DNA of 64,000 nucleotides from Gaetbulibacter_B jejuensis (GTDB lineage: Bacteria > Bacteroidota > Bacteroidia > Flavobacteriales > Flavobacteriaceae): positions 1 through 64,000 of the forward strand of contig NZ_BAAAGF010000004.1 of the NCBI RefSeq assembly GCF_039524015.1, in the 5' to 3' direction. Made by a program: the position numbers and the translations under genes. The notes below the pieces were generated by a model. That model saw nothing but the letters and a program-made list of their open reading frames with translations. It was not told the DNA's origin and made no database searches. Shown piece after piece: positions 28,428 through 37,216 of the stretch (within the stretch, counting starts at the first letter, position 1; each line of letters opens with the position of its first letter).

Positions 28428-30050
28428 ATGGCAGAAGTAATAAACATGCCTCGTTTGAGCGACACTATGGAAGAAGGTACTGTCGCAACTTGGTTGAAAA
28501 AAGTTGGTGATAAAGTAGAAGAAGGAGATATCCTAGCCGAAATAGAAACAGACAAGGCAACTATGGAGTTTGAGTCTTTCTATGAAGGTACACTATTACA
28601 TATAGGTGTTCAAGAGGGTGAAACTACAAAAGTAGATGAGCTTTTAGCTATTATAGGAGAAGAAGGAGAAGATATTTCTGGTTTATTAAATGGAAGTGCT
28701 ACTCAAGATTCAAAAGAAGAAGAGGCACCAAAAGAAGAAGAAAAAGAAGAAGCAACTAACGAGCCAGCAACAGAAACTGTAAATATTCCTGAAGGTGTTA
28801 CAGTGGTAACAATGCCACGTTTAAGTGATACTATGGAAGAAGGAACTGTTGCAACATGGTTGAAAAAAGTTGGCGATGAGGTTGAAGAAGGTGATATTTT
28901 AGCCGAAATTGAAACAGACAAAGCGACTATGGAGTTTGAGTCTTTTCAATCAGGTACATTATTACACGTAGGATTGCAAGAAGGAGAATCTGCAAAAGTA
29001 GATGCACTTTTAGCTATTTTAGGTCCTAAAGGAACTGATGTTGAAAATATTGCAAAGAATTTCAAAGCATCATCAGGAGAAAAAGCAGAAGCTCCAAAAG
29101 AAGAAGCACCAAAAGCAGCCTCTAAACCAGAGCCAAAAGCAGAAGCTCCTAAAAAAGAAACGCCTAAAGTTTCTGCTCCAGCATCAACATCATCTTCAGA
29201 TAGAGTATTTGTATCACCATTAGCTAAAAAAATGGCTGATGAAAAAGGTATTAATTTAACTCAAGTAACAGGTTCAGGTGAGAATGGTCGTATTATAAAA
29301 CGCGATATAGAAAACTTCACACCAGGAACATCTGCGGCTGCAGTAGGTAAATTTGTACCAACAGGTCAAGAAGATTTTGAAGAAGTAAACAATTCGCAAA
29401 TGCGTAAAGTGATCGCAAAGCGTTTAGCAGAATCTAAATTTACAGCACCTCATTATTACTTAAATGTAGAGTTTGATATGGAAAATGCTATAGCTTTCCG
29501 TGCACAGTTTAACTCTATTCCAGATACTAAAATATCATACAATGATATGATTGTTAAAGCATGCGCTTTAGCGTTAAAACAACATCCGCAAGTAAATTCA
29601 CAGTGGTTTGCAGATAAAATGCGTTTAAATCACCATGTGCATATTGGTGTAGCTGTTGCAGTTCCTGACGGATTGGTAGTTCCTGTAGTGCGTTTTGCTA
29701 ATGAGCAATCATTACCGCAAATAGGTGCTGAAGTTAAAGAACTTGCAGGTAAAGCTAGAAACAAGAAATTAACCCCTCAAGAAATGGAAGGTAGTACGTT
29801 TACTGTATCTAATTTAGGAATGTTTGGTATAGATAGTTTTACATCTATCATCAACCAACCTAACTCTGCAATTCTTTCAGTAGGAAATATTGTTGAAAAA
29901 CCTGTAGTTAAAAATGGTCAAATTGTAGTAGGACATACCATGAAGTTATGTTTAGCTTGTGACCACAGAACTGTAGATGGTGCAACTGGAGCTCAATTCC
30001 TTCAAACATTAAAAGGATATATTGAAAACCCAGTTACAATGTTAGTATAG
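28428..30050 (+). CDS. pdhC: Pyruvate dehydrogenase E2 (dihydrolipoamide acetyltransferase), 540 aa
   Basis: Core acetyltransferase of pyruvate dehydrogenase. Seen in order: lipoyl domain 1 (about 1-75) and lipoyl domain 2 (about 126-201), each with the lipoylated Lys in ETDKATMEFES; an Ala/Pro/Lys-rich linker; the peripheral subunit-binding domain (FVSPLAKKMADEKG, about 258-295); and the catalytic domain ending in DHRTVDGA with the catalytic His and Asp. The two lipoyl domains are almost identical over some 50 residues, pointing to a recent or conserved internal duplication. It is co-transcribed with pdhA. Confidence 0.96.
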   Translation: MAEVINMPRLSDTMEEGTVATWLKKVGDKVEEGDILAEIETDKATMEFESFYEGTLLHIGVQEGETTKVDELLAIIGEEGEDISGLLNGSATQDSKEEEAPKEEEKEEATNEPATETVNIPEGVTVVTMPRLSDTMEEGTVATWLKKVGDEVEEGDILAEIETDKATMEFESFQSGTLLHVGLQEGESAKVDALLAILGPKGTDVENIAKNFKASSGEKAEAPKEEAPKAASKPEPKAEAPKKETPKVSAPASTSSSDRVFVSPLAKKMADEKGINLTQVTGSGENGRIIKRDIENFTPGTSAAAVGKFVPTGQEDFEEVNNSQMRKVIAKRLAESKFTAPHYYLNVEFDMENAIAFRAQFNSIPDTKISYNDMIVKACALALKQHPQVNSQWFADKMRLNHHVHIGVAVAVPDGLVVPVVRFANEQSLPQIGAEVKELAGKARNKKLTPQEMEGSTFTVSNLGMFGIDSFTSIINQPNSAILSVGNIVEKPVVKNGQIVVGHTMKLCLACDHRTVDGATGAQFLQTLKGYIENPVTMLV

Positions 30051-30085
30051 AAACTTCTGCACAAGCAGAACATACATTATAATAT

Positions 30086-30121
30086 AATCCTGATTTGATT
30101 TTTTCCAATCAGGATTTTTTT
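30086..30121 (+). terminator. Terminator of the pdhA-pdhC operon
   Basis: AATCCTGATT pairs with AATCAGGATT around a loop of about 11 bases, followed by seven T. Confidence 0.85.
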
Positions 30122-30154
30122 ATCTTTAAGCTTTAATACAATCAATCAAAAATT

Positions 30155-31111
30155 ATGAAAAAACTATTAGCACTTATCATTGTTGTTTTAGCGTTTAGCT
30201 GTAAAAATGAACCTAAAGTAGAAGTAGGACCTAAAATTACTATTACAAGTGATGAGTTAAAAGAAGCTGTGACTTATTTGTCTTCAGATGAACTATTAGG
30301 TCGAGATACTGGTACGCAAGGTATAGATGATGCAGCAACATATATTGAAAAACAATTTGAAAGCTATGGTGTAAAACCTTATTTTGAAACTTTTAGGGAT
30401 AATTTTAAGCTTGATAGTTTAGATGCTTTTAATGTGGTTGGAGTTATTGAAGGTGTGGATGAAACGTTAAAAAATGAATATATAGTTATAGGTGCTCATT
30501 ATGACCACATAGGTTATGGAAAACCTGTTGAAAATGACTCAATTGCTAATGGAGCTAATGACAATGCTACTGGAACAGCTGGTGTAATGGCAATGGCTAA
30601 ATATTTTGCAACTAGAAAAAACAATAAGCGTAGCATTTTATTTGCACTTTTTACTGCTGAAGAAAGAGGGTTGTTAGGTTCAAAGCATCTTGCTGAACGT
30701 TTAAAGAGTGATAGCTTAAATGTATATACAATGGTTAATCTTGAAATGATAGGTGTACCTTTTAAGGATAGAGATTATCAAGCGTTTTTAACAGGCTATG
30801 AGTTATCTAATATGGCTGAGAAAATGAATGCTTACGCAGGAAGTAAACTGATAGGTTTTTCTGAAGTTTCTAAAAAGTACAGACTTTTTATGCGTTCAGA
30901 TAATTACCCGTTTTACGATCAGTTTAAGACACCTTGTCAAACATTATCAAGCTGTGATTTAACTAATTTTGATTTTTATCATCATGTTGATGATGAAATT
31001 GAACTTATGGACTTTAATTTCATGGCAAACCTTATCAACTCTACAATTCCTGTTATTGAAACTATGAGTAATACGCCAACTAAAGAGATTGTAATGCATG
31101 AAGCAGAGTAA
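30155..31111 (+). CDS. M28-family zinc peptidase, lipoprotein (318 aa)
   Basis: Predicted exported aminopeptidase. Seen: lipobox LAFSC (Cys about 16), then the M28 metal and catalytic set: GAHYDHIG, NGANDNATG, the catalytic TAEERGLLGS, NLEMIGV and a late HHVDDE, which together supply the two-zinc site. Length fits a single-domain M28 enzyme without extra domains. It is probably in the periplasm or on the outer membrane. Its last 14 bases overlap the SDR gene in another frame, so the two are likely coupled. Confidence 0.92.
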   Translation: MKKLLALIIVVLAFSCKNEPKVEVGPKITITSDELKEAVTYLSSDELLGRDTGTQGIDDAATYIEKQFESYGVKPYFETFRDNFKLDSLDAFNVVGVIEGVDETLKNEYIVIGAHYDHIGYGKPVENDSIANGANDNATGTAGVMAMAKYFATRKNNKRSILFALFTAEERGLLGSKHLAERLKSDSLNVYTMVNLEMIGVPFKDRDYQAFLTGYELSNMAEKMNAYAGSKLIGFSEVSKKYRLFMRSDNYPFYDQFKTPCQTLSSCDLTNFDFYHHVDDEIELMDFNFMANLINSTIPVIETMSNTPTKEIVMHEAE

Positions 31112-31787
31112 AAATATTATTATTACAGGAACCAGTAGAGGTATTGGTTTTGAGCTGGTTCATCTTTTTGCTAATCAAGGACACAATGTGTTGGCACTAT
31201 CAAGAAATGCACAACCAGTAAATAACCTTCATTTTGATAATATTACATCCTTTTCTTTTGATTTATGTAATGATGATGACTATCAAAAAGTAGAGCAATT
31301 CATAAAAAATGAATGGAACCATGTTGATGTTTTAATCAACAACGCTGGATCATTACTTAACAAGCCTTTTTCAGAAACCACAATGGATGATTTTGAGCAT
31401 GTTTATAAAACTAATGTTTTTGGTGTAGCTGAAATGACTAGAGTGGTTTTACCATTTATGAAAAGCGATGGACACGTTGTAACCATAAGCTCTATGGGAG
31501 GGATTCAAGGAAGTATGAAATTTCCAGGACTAGCTGCATATAGTTCTAGCAAAGGAGCAGTTATTACATTAACCGAATTGTTGGCTGAAGAATACAAAAA
31601 TTCTGGTCCGCAATTCAACGTGTTAGCTTTAGGAGCAGTACAAACCGAAATGCTTGCCGAAGCTTTTCCAGGTTATGAGGCTCCAACTACAGCATTGCAA
31701 ATGGCTGAGTATATTGCAGACTTTTCGCTTAACGGAAATAAATATTACAACGGAAAAGCATTGCAAGTATCTAATTCTACTCCTTAA
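31098..31787 (+). CDS. Short-chain dehydrogenase/reductase (229 aa)
   Basis: NAD(P)-dependent oxidoreductase of the classical SDR family. Seen: the cofactor motif GTSRGIG (about 11-17), the NNAGS motif (about 80-84), active-site Ser in ISSMGG and YxxxK in YSSSKGA. Length is slightly short but complete. Substrate unknown. It begins inside the end of the M28 gene (14-base overlap) and the HAD gene starts two bases after its stop, so the three form one operon. Confidence 0.9.
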   Translation: MKQSKNIIITGTSRGIGFELVHLFANQGHNVLALSRNAQPVNNLHFDNITSFSFDLCNDDDYQKVEQFIKNEWNHVDVLINNAGSLLNKPFSETTMDDFEHVYKTNVFGVAEMTRVVLPFMKSDGHVVTISSMGGIQGSMKFPGLAAYSSSKGAVITLTELLAEEYKNSGPQFNVLALGAVQTEMLAEAFPGYEAPTTALQMAEYIADFSLNGNKYYNGKALQVSNSTP

Positions 31788-31789
31788 TA

Positions 31790-32425
31790 ATGTCTAGATA
31801 CAAGTGTATTATTTTTGACTGTGATGGTGTGTTGGTCGATAGCGAGCCAATTGGTAATCAGGTGTTGGTTGATATGGCTAACAGTTGTGGAGCTGATATA
31901 GATTTAGATTATGCGTTTAAGCATTTTAAAGGAGGTTCAATATATACTTGTAGAGATAAAATTCAAGCGTTGGTAAATCAACCACTATCTCAAGATTTTA
32001 TAGCAGAATATAGAAGACGAAGTTACAATGCGTTTAAGGAACAAATTCAACCTGTAGAAGGTGTAAAAGAGGTGATTGAGTCATTGTCTATTCCTTTTTG
32101 TGTGGCTTCAAGTGGACCAACTGAAAAAATACGCCTTAACCTAGAACTTACTGGTTTGCTGCCTTACTTTGAAGACAACATCTTTAGTTGTTACACTATC
32201 GAAAAGTGGAAGCCAGAACCTGATGTGTTTATTTGGGCTGCAAAAACTATGGGTTTTAAACCTGAAGACTGCGTAGTGATTGAAGATAGCCTAACAGGAA
32301 TACAAGCTGCTAAAGCAGGTGGTTTTGATGTTTTTGGATTTACTGCTCATGATTATAATAACGAGTTAGTAGCCGAAGCAACTACTACTTTTAATTCAAT
32401 GGAAAAACTATTGGAATTAATCTAA
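31790..32425 (+). CDS. HAD-superfamily hydrolase, phosphoglucomutase-like (211 aa)
   Basis: Haloacid-dehalogenase family phosphatase or mutase. Seen: motif I FDCDGVLVDSE (nucleophile Asp in DxD, residues about 9-19), cap domain, motif II CVASSGP, motif III/Lys in EKWKPEPDVF and motif IV VIEDSLTGIQAAKAAG-like. This layout fits subfamily IA with a helical cap, as in beta-phosphoglucomutase and sugar-phosphate phosphatases. Substrate cannot be read. Its stop region overlaps the convergent lipoprotein gene by four bases. Confidence 0.9.
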   Translation: MSRYKCIIFDCDGVLVDSEPIGNQVLVDMANSCGADIDLDYAFKHFKGGSIYTCRDKIQALVNQPLSQDFIAEYRRRSYNAFKEQIQPVEGVKEVIESLSIPFCVASSGPTEKIRLNLELTGLLPYFEDNIFSCYTIEKWKPEPDVFIWAAKTMGFKPEDCVVIEDSLTGIQAAKAGGFDVFGFTAHDYNNELVAEATTTFNSMEKLLELI

Positions 32426-32910
32426 TAGTTTTTTTCGAACTTTACTTTTGTAGTCATAAGTTCAGCGTTGTCAATAGTTGTTTTTTCTGAACGTATAATT
32501 GCAGTTATTGAATCTTTTTGTGAACCTCTATCAGTAATAATATCAAAAGCAAGGTGTAGTTTAGAAACAGAATCAGAAAGTGTTTCGGTATTCACTTTAG
32601 TTACGTTTTCAATATGTACTTGTCTTGTAGTGTTGGGTAAGCTAACAGCGTTGTTAGAAAGGTTTTCAATTTGCTTAGTGATGTCCACTTCAAATTCAGG
32701 ATGATGTTTTAATAGTAAAGACAAATCATAAAGCTCTTGAAGTTTTTGAGAAGCCACAGTTTGATATTCAAAGTCTTCTTGAGTGCTCAAATAATTATCA
32801 AGATCATCAATTACTGATTCAGCAGCGACATTGTTCTCATTAAAAGTTTTTGTTTCATTAGCGCATGAAACAAAAAGTAATACCCAAAAGCCTATTAATA
32901 TCTTTTTCAT
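32422..32910 (-). CDS. Small lipoprotein of unknown function (162 aa)
   Basis: Lipobox region LFVSC (Cys about 16), then a mostly helical polar domain. No family recognised. The gene start overlaps the stop of the upstream 296-residue membrane protein by four bases (ATGA), so the two are coupled and probably form a functional pair at the envelope. Its 3' end overlaps the convergent HAD gene by four bases. Confidence 0.75.
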   Translation of the reverse strand: MKKILIGFWVLLFVSCANETKTFNENNVAAESVIDDLDNYLSTQEDFEYQTVASQKLQELYDLSLLLKHHPEFEVDITKQIENLSNNAVSLPNTTRQVHIENVTKVNTETLSDSVSKLHLAFDIITDRGSQKDSITAIIRSEKTTIDNAELMTTKVKFEKNY

Positions 32911-33797
32911 TTTACAATAAATTTAAGCATTACAATTTTACCATTAACCAGTCGCTTGTCTAGAATTTCAATAGATTTCAAGCTGCTAGTAGGTATGGTT
33001 AATGTTCTTATAAACTTGTCTTTGGTATAAAGCTCTACACCAATGTTGTTAGCAAACAATTGGTAAATTTTTGCATTGTCAGCTATTAAATTATTAAGCT
33101 GTGTTTTATGTGTAGTCCAATCTTTAATATTACCATTGGTATAGTAGTGGAGCATTAACGCATAATCATCAGGAGCTAATTTGACAGTTTGGTTTTTGTT
33201 TGAGTCAATTGACCTTACTATGGTATCAGTTTTATGATAAGGAGATTGTACAACAAAAGTGATGGTTTTTTCTTTAGTGGTAAATTCAAAACACCCAAGA
33301 CTATCGGTTTTAAAATGTAAAGGAGATTCTCCGTTTTGTAGAACTTTAATATCCAAAGGTATTTTAGTGATGGCTTCATTTTTAATCTCATCAACAAAAC
33401 AAAAGTGGAATTCATTTTTCAAACTCTTACTATAAAAAATAAGCATAATTATAGGCAGTGCTGTAAGCCAATATAACGGCTTTTTGTTTTTCTTTTTTGT
33501 TGAACTTGAAAATAGATGTGCTTCTTTAAAAGCATGCCAATTGTTAAAACCAACATACTGACTTAAGAGATTAAGCATGTCAATTCGAGGTAGTTTTTCA
33601 GGTTCGTTTTTAAAATAGGTATAAAACCATTTTTCGCTAACCTTTGCTTTTACCTTGCTAAATAAATCTTCTTGAAAGGTAACAATGTCTTCTCCTTTCC
33701 ATTCTTCAATAGCATTAGGCGCACTATAATGCTGCAAAAAAGTAGTTGCAACAGTCTGTTTTAAAAGATTAAAATGATATGAATGTTCAGGATTCAA
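32907..33797 (-). CDS. Membrane protein with conserved-looking cytoplasmic N-terminal domain (296 aa)
   Basis: The first 95 residues are hydrophilic and helical, with many aromatics (around EKWFYTYFKNE and the YVGFNNWHAFKE segment). They end in a basic run KKKNKK before one membrane helix (about 108-124). The remaining 170 residues would be periplasmic: a beta-sandwich like a carboxypeptidase-regulatory domain (FKTDSLGCFEFTTKE) and a C-terminal domain. By topology it could pass a periplasmic signal to the cytoplasm. No named family recognised. It is translationally coupled to the small lipoprotein. Confidence 0.72.
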   Translation of the reverse strand: MNPEHSYHFNLLKQTVATTFLQHYSAPNAIEEWKGEDIVTFQEDLFSKVKAKVSEKWFYTYFKNEPEKLPRIDMLNLLSQYVGFNNWHAFKEAHLFSSSTKKKNKKPLYWLTALPIIMLIFYSKSLKNEFHFCFVDEIKNEAITKIPLDIKVLQNGESPLHFKTDSLGCFEFTTKEKTITFVVQSPYHKTDTIVRSIDSNKNQTVKLAPDDYALMLHYYTNGNIKDWTTHKTQLNNLIADNAKIYQLFANNIGVELYTKDKFIRTLTIPTSSLKSIEILDKRLVNGKIVMLKFIVK

Positions 33798-33894
33798 ATA
33801 GTGTAAACTGCTGTTTTTTAGTGTCTTTTTTAATTGTAAAATAGTTTACAAAAGCTTTTCTACAGCTTTACAATATAAAAATGGTATTGCTTAA

Positions 33895-33902
33895 TAGGTT
33901 TG
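33895..33902 (+). promoter_or_regulatory. -7 box of the DUF4349 gene
   Basis: TAGGTTTG matches TAnnTTTG, 27 bases before the start codon. Confidence 0.4.
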
Positions 33903-33929
33903 CTATGTAAATTTTAAAAATATAAAATT

Positions 33930-34769
33930 ATGAACGCAAATCCATTAAAATCAGTATTTAAAATTATAACTATAAGTTTATTTGTTATGCTGCTTTCAGC
34001 ATGTCAAAATGAAAGTTATAAAGAAAATGTATCAGTAGCAGATACTGCTGTGTCTGAAGAGTATGAGGCAGTAACTTCAAAAACCGAACCATCAACAAGT
34101 ACAATTCCTAACAACCTAAAAATTATTAAGTCGGCAAATGCCAGATATAAGGTAAAGCATGTAAAGGCTGCAACGAAGAAAATAAAGCAAATTGCTTTAA
34201 ACTTTGACGCTTATATTTCCGACTTAAGATTTCAAAACGATTTATACAGAATCGAAAACAGGTTTACTGTAAAAGTGCCTCAGCAGCATTTTGATGCTAT
34301 GATGGACTCCATAAGTGCAATTGTTGAATTTGTAGAGTATGAGAATATTACCACACAAGATGTCACCGAAGAGTACATTGATATTGAAACCAGATTAAAA
34401 ACTAAACTAGAAGTAAAACAGAGGTATGAAACCATATTACGACAAAAAGCCAAAACAGTTGAAGAAATTTTAGCAACCGAAGAAAAACTTCGTGTGATAC
34501 AAGAAGAGATTGAAAGCGAACAAGGACGACTTAAATACCTAACCAATAAAGTAGCTTACAGTACCATACAAATAGATTTATATGAAACGGTTGATTACAA
34601 AGAAGAGCCAACGAGTTATAAAAAATCATTTTGGAGCAAAACTAAAGAAGGCTTAGTTTTTGGTTGGAATTTTATAGAAACCATTGTGTTAGGAATCATT
34701 CATATTTGGCCGTTTATTATTTTAGGTAGTTTATTATTCTTTATGATTAAAAAAAGAATAAAAAAATAA
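33930..34769 (+). CDS. DUF4349 lipoprotein (279 aa)
   Basis: Lipobox region LLSAC (Cys about 25). The central region (about 65-225) carries the DUF4349 pattern: IKSANARYKV, then RFTVKVPQQHFDAMMDSI, VTEEYIDIETRLKTK and a long coiled-coil hairpin ending in TIQIDLYE. A membrane helix (about 248-272) and a basic tail follow. The helix and the lipid anchor together suggest a protein tied to two points of the envelope. Function of the family is unknown. Confidence 0.85.
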   Translation: MNANPLKSVFKIITISLFVMLLSACQNESYKENVSVADTAVSEEYEAVTSKTEPSTSTIPNNLKIIKSANARYKVKHVKAATKKIKQIALNFDAYISDLRFQNDLYRIENRFTVKVPQQHFDAMMDSISAIVEFVEYENITTQDVTEEYIDIETRLKTKLEVKQRYETILRQKAKTVEEILATEEKLRVIQEEIESEQGRLKYLTNKVAYSTIQIDLYETVDYKEEPTSYKKSFWSKTKEGLVFGWNFIETIVLGIIHIWPFIILGSLLFFMIKKRIKK

Positions 34770-34773
34770 AAAG

Positions 34774-34807
34774 GTAAGTCCTCTAGAAAATACCTAGAGG
34801 ACTTTTC
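34774..34807. terminator. Bidirectional terminator between DUF4349 and DUF4256 genes
   Basis: AAGTCCTCTAG pairs with CTAGAGGACTT around a 7-base loop, with A-rich and T-rich flanks on the two sides. It lies between two convergent genes. Confidence 0.78.
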
Positions 34808-35364
34808 TATACTTTTAAACAACCACGAAATCCTCTTGCTGCATAATAAGATTGTGCTCCATTGTGATAAACAAAAACAGTATCATAACGAAAATCAGCA
34901 AAAAGAGCACCTCCAAGTTTTCTAATGTTTTCAGGAGTTTGTATCCAACTAGATGTTTTGGTGTCAAAATTTCCTAACTCTTGTAAAGCTCTATATTGTG
35001 TTTCGGTTAATAATTCAATTCCCATTGCTTTGGCTACATCAATGGCATTGTTTTCTGGTTTAAATTTTTTACGAGATTCTTGAGCTTCAAAGTCGTAACA
35101 ATAGCTTCTACGTCCATTAGGGCTTTCAGATGAGCAGTCAAAAAACAAATATTCATTCGTTTTAGAGTCAAAATCTACAACATCAGGTTCGCCACCTGTT
35201 TGTTCCATTTGCTGTATGGACCATAGTTTTTCAGGGTTTTTTTCAAGTCGTTTTTGTACACTGCCCCATTCAATACTATTGTGTCTGTGCATATTTTTTT
35301 CAAAACGTAGTTTGAGAATTTTAAGTAGTTGCTCGCTGTCGTTCGTTGTCAATTGTTTTTTCAT
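34807..35364 (-). CDS. DUF4256 protein (185 aa)
   Basis: Cytoplasmic protein without signal or membrane segment. The pattern RFEKNMHRHNSIEW, GGEPDVVDFD, FFDCSSESPNGRRSYCYD and the C-terminal FADFRYDTVFVYHNGAQSYYAARGFRG fits the DUF4256 family as I recall it. Several conserved Asp, Glu, Arg and Tyr suggest an enzyme, but no activity is known. It is a single gene between a terminator and the divergent SprT-like gene. Confidence 0.85.
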   Translation of the reverse strand: MKKQLTTNDSEQLLKILKLRFEKNMHRHNSIEWGSVQKRLEKNPEKLWSIQQMEQTGGEPDVVDFDSKTNEYLFFDCSSESPNGRRSYCYDFEAQESRKKFKPENNAIDVAKAMGIELLTETQYRALQELGNFDTKTSSWIQTPENIRKLGGALFADFRYDTVFVYHNGAQSYYAARGFRGCLKV

Positions 35365-35464
35365 GTAAAAGCAGCTTTTAAATCAGAACAAGAAAATTAA
35401 TGGTTTTATCAGATAATGACGAATTTATGTCTTTATTTTTTTAAAAAACTAAATACAAAACCTT

Positions 35465-35472
35465 TATTTTTG
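35465..35472 (+). promoter_or_regulatory. -7 box of the SprT-like gene, very close to the start codon
   Basis: TATTTTTG matches TAnnTTTG and ends five bases before ATG 35478. Transcription would begin at about the start codon, so the mRNA is predicted to be leaderless. Confidence 0.5.
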
Positions 35473-35477
35473 TTGCG

Positions 35478-36074
35478 ATGCAAAATACACTTCAAAATTA
35501 TATTCCAGAAAGTGCACTCCCAAAAGTTTTAGAGCTTTTAGACCATGACCATTTAACTGTAAAGGTGAAAAATGAACGTAAAACCAGACATGGAGATTAT
35601 AAACGTTTACCAAATGGAGCACATCAAATTACTGTAAACTCTAACTTGAATAGGTTTAGGTTTTTAATTACACTTATTCATGAAATAGCACATTTTGAAG
35701 CATACAAAGAATTTGGACGCTTTATAAAACCTCATGGAGTAGAGTGGAAGCACACCTTTCAGCAATTGATGTTACCGTTTTTAAATCCTAACGTTTTCCC
35801 AAATGAGCTTTTACCTCTATTAGCAAAACACTTTAAAAACCCAAAAGCATCTAGCGATACAGATGCACCATTGGCCTTAGCATTAAAGCAATTTGACGAA
35901 CCTAATGATAAAACATTTGTTTTTGAAGTACCTTTGGGTAAAACATTTAAGCTTTACAATGGCAGGATGTTTTTAAAAGGAGAAAAGCGCAGAAAGCGTT
36001 TTGAGTGTGTTGAGGTAAAATCAGGAAAAGTATATCTTTTTAATCCAAACGCAGAAGTAGAATTACTAAACTAA
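35478..36074 (+). CDS. SprT-like zinc protein (198 aa)
   Basis: Predicted cytoplasmic metalloprotease-like protein related to SprT/Spartan. The zinc motif HEIAH lies at residues 68-72 with Glu69 as catalytic residue, and a downstream PHGVEWKHTF (about 85-94) supplies a third ligand. No zinc-ribbon cysteine set is visible in the C-terminal part (about 100-198), unlike SprT of proteobacteria. The mannose-1-phosphate guanylyltransferase gene starts five bases after its stop, so both are one operon. Confidence 0.85.
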   Translation: MQNTLQNYIPESALPKVLELLDHDHLTVKVKNERKTRHGDYKRLPNGAHQITVNSNLNRFRFLITLIHEIAHFEAYKEFGRFIKPHGVEWKHTFQQLMLPFLNPNVFPNELLPLLAKHFKNPKASSDTDAPLALALKQFDEPNDKTFVFEVPLGKTFKLYNGRMFLKGEKRRKRFECVEVKSGKVYLFNPNAEVELLN

Positions 36075-36079
36075 TAACA

Positions 36080-37159
36080 ATGAATAAGAATTATTATGCA
36101 ATATTAATGGCTGGTGGAGTTGGTTCCAGATTTTGGCCTGTAAGTACTCAAGAGTATCCAAAACAATTTCATGATATGTTAGGTACAGGTGATACGCTTA
36201 TACAAAAAACATTTAATAGATTGTCTGAGCTTATTCCAAAAGAAAATATTTTTATTCTTACCAATGAGCGTTACAACGATTTGGTATTTCAGCAGTTGCC
36301 AGATGTTACAAAACGACAAGTAGTTTTAGAACCTGCAATGCGAAATACAGCACCTTGTATTTTATATGCGTCTTTAAAAATTCAAAAGGAAAATCCTGAT
36401 GCAGTAATGATTGTTGCACCAAGTGACCATTGGATAGAAGACGAAAACGCATTTACACAAAATGTAAAGCAGACCTTTGAGTTTTGTGAGCAAAACGATG
36501 CCCTAATGACCTTAGGTATTCAACCTACTTTTCCAAATACAGGATATGGTTATATAGAGTTTGATAAATTGTCTAATCAAGATATAAAACCAGTAAATCA
36601 GTTTAGAGAAAAACCAGACTATGAAACTGCCAAATCATTCATAGCACAAGGAAATTTCCTATGGAATGCAGGTATTTTTATGTGGAGTGCAAAAAGTGTG
36701 ATTAAAGCCTTTAAAAGCAATCAACCAGAATTGTATAGTTTGTTTGAAACAGGAATTGAGGCTTATAATACCGATTTGGAAGATGGCTTTATTCAAGAAA
36801 ATTATGCCAAGGCAGAGAATATTTCAGTGGATTATGCCATAATGGAAAAAAGCGAAAATGTTTTTGTGCTACCAGCTACTTTTGATTGGAACGACCTTGG
36901 TACTTGGGGAAGTCTTTATGATAAACTAGATAAAGATTCTAATAATAATGCAGTTGTGAATGCTAAAACTTTGACTGAAGATGCTACAGGAAATATGATT
37001 AGAAGTAAAAAAGATAAAATTGTAGTTGTTGATGGTTTAAAAGATTATATAATTGTTGATAAAGACGAAGTTTTGCTTATCTTCCCTAAAGCAAAAGAAC
37101 AAGACATCAAAAAGGTACTTCAAAATGTGAAAGAAAAATTTGGAGAATCTTATGGTTAA
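36080..37159 (+). CDS. manC: Mannose-1-phosphate guanylyltransferase (359 aa)
   Basis: Makes GDP-mannose from mannose-1-phosphate and GTP for polysaccharide and glycoprotein sugars. Seen: the nucleotidyltransferase signature LMAGGVGSRFWPVS (about 9-22) with YPKQF, the EPAMRNTAPC block, IVAPSDHWI, GYGYIEF, FREKP, and FDWNDLGTW. Single-domain length, without the C-terminal isomerase domain of the bifunctional ManC. It is downstream of the SprT-like gene. Confidence 0.93.
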   Translation: MNKNYYAILMAGGVGSRFWPVSTQEYPKQFHDMLGTGDTLIQKTFNRLSELIPKENIFILTNERYNDLVFQQLPDVTKRQVVLEPAMRNTAPCILYASLKIQKENPDAVMIVAPSDHWIEDENAFTQNVKQTFEFCEQNDALMTLGIQPTFPNTGYGYIEFDKLSNQDIKPVNQFREKPDYETAKSFIAQGNFLWNAGIFMWSAKSVIKAFKSNQPELYSLFETGIEAYNTDLEDGFIQENYAKAENISVDYAIMEKSENVFVLPATFDWNDLGTWGSLYDKLDKDSNNNAVVNAKTLTEDATGNMIRSKKDKIVVVDGLKDYIIVDKDEVLLIFPKAKEQDIKKVLQNVKEKFGESYG

Positions 37160-37216
37160 CTGTTCATAAAGTAATTATTTTAGATCAAATTATTACAAGG
37201 TTGGAATTTTAAAGAT

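Noticed and set aside
28446..28960. DNA repeat as a mobile element
   Set aside because: The repeat encodes the two lipoyl domains of the E2 protein.
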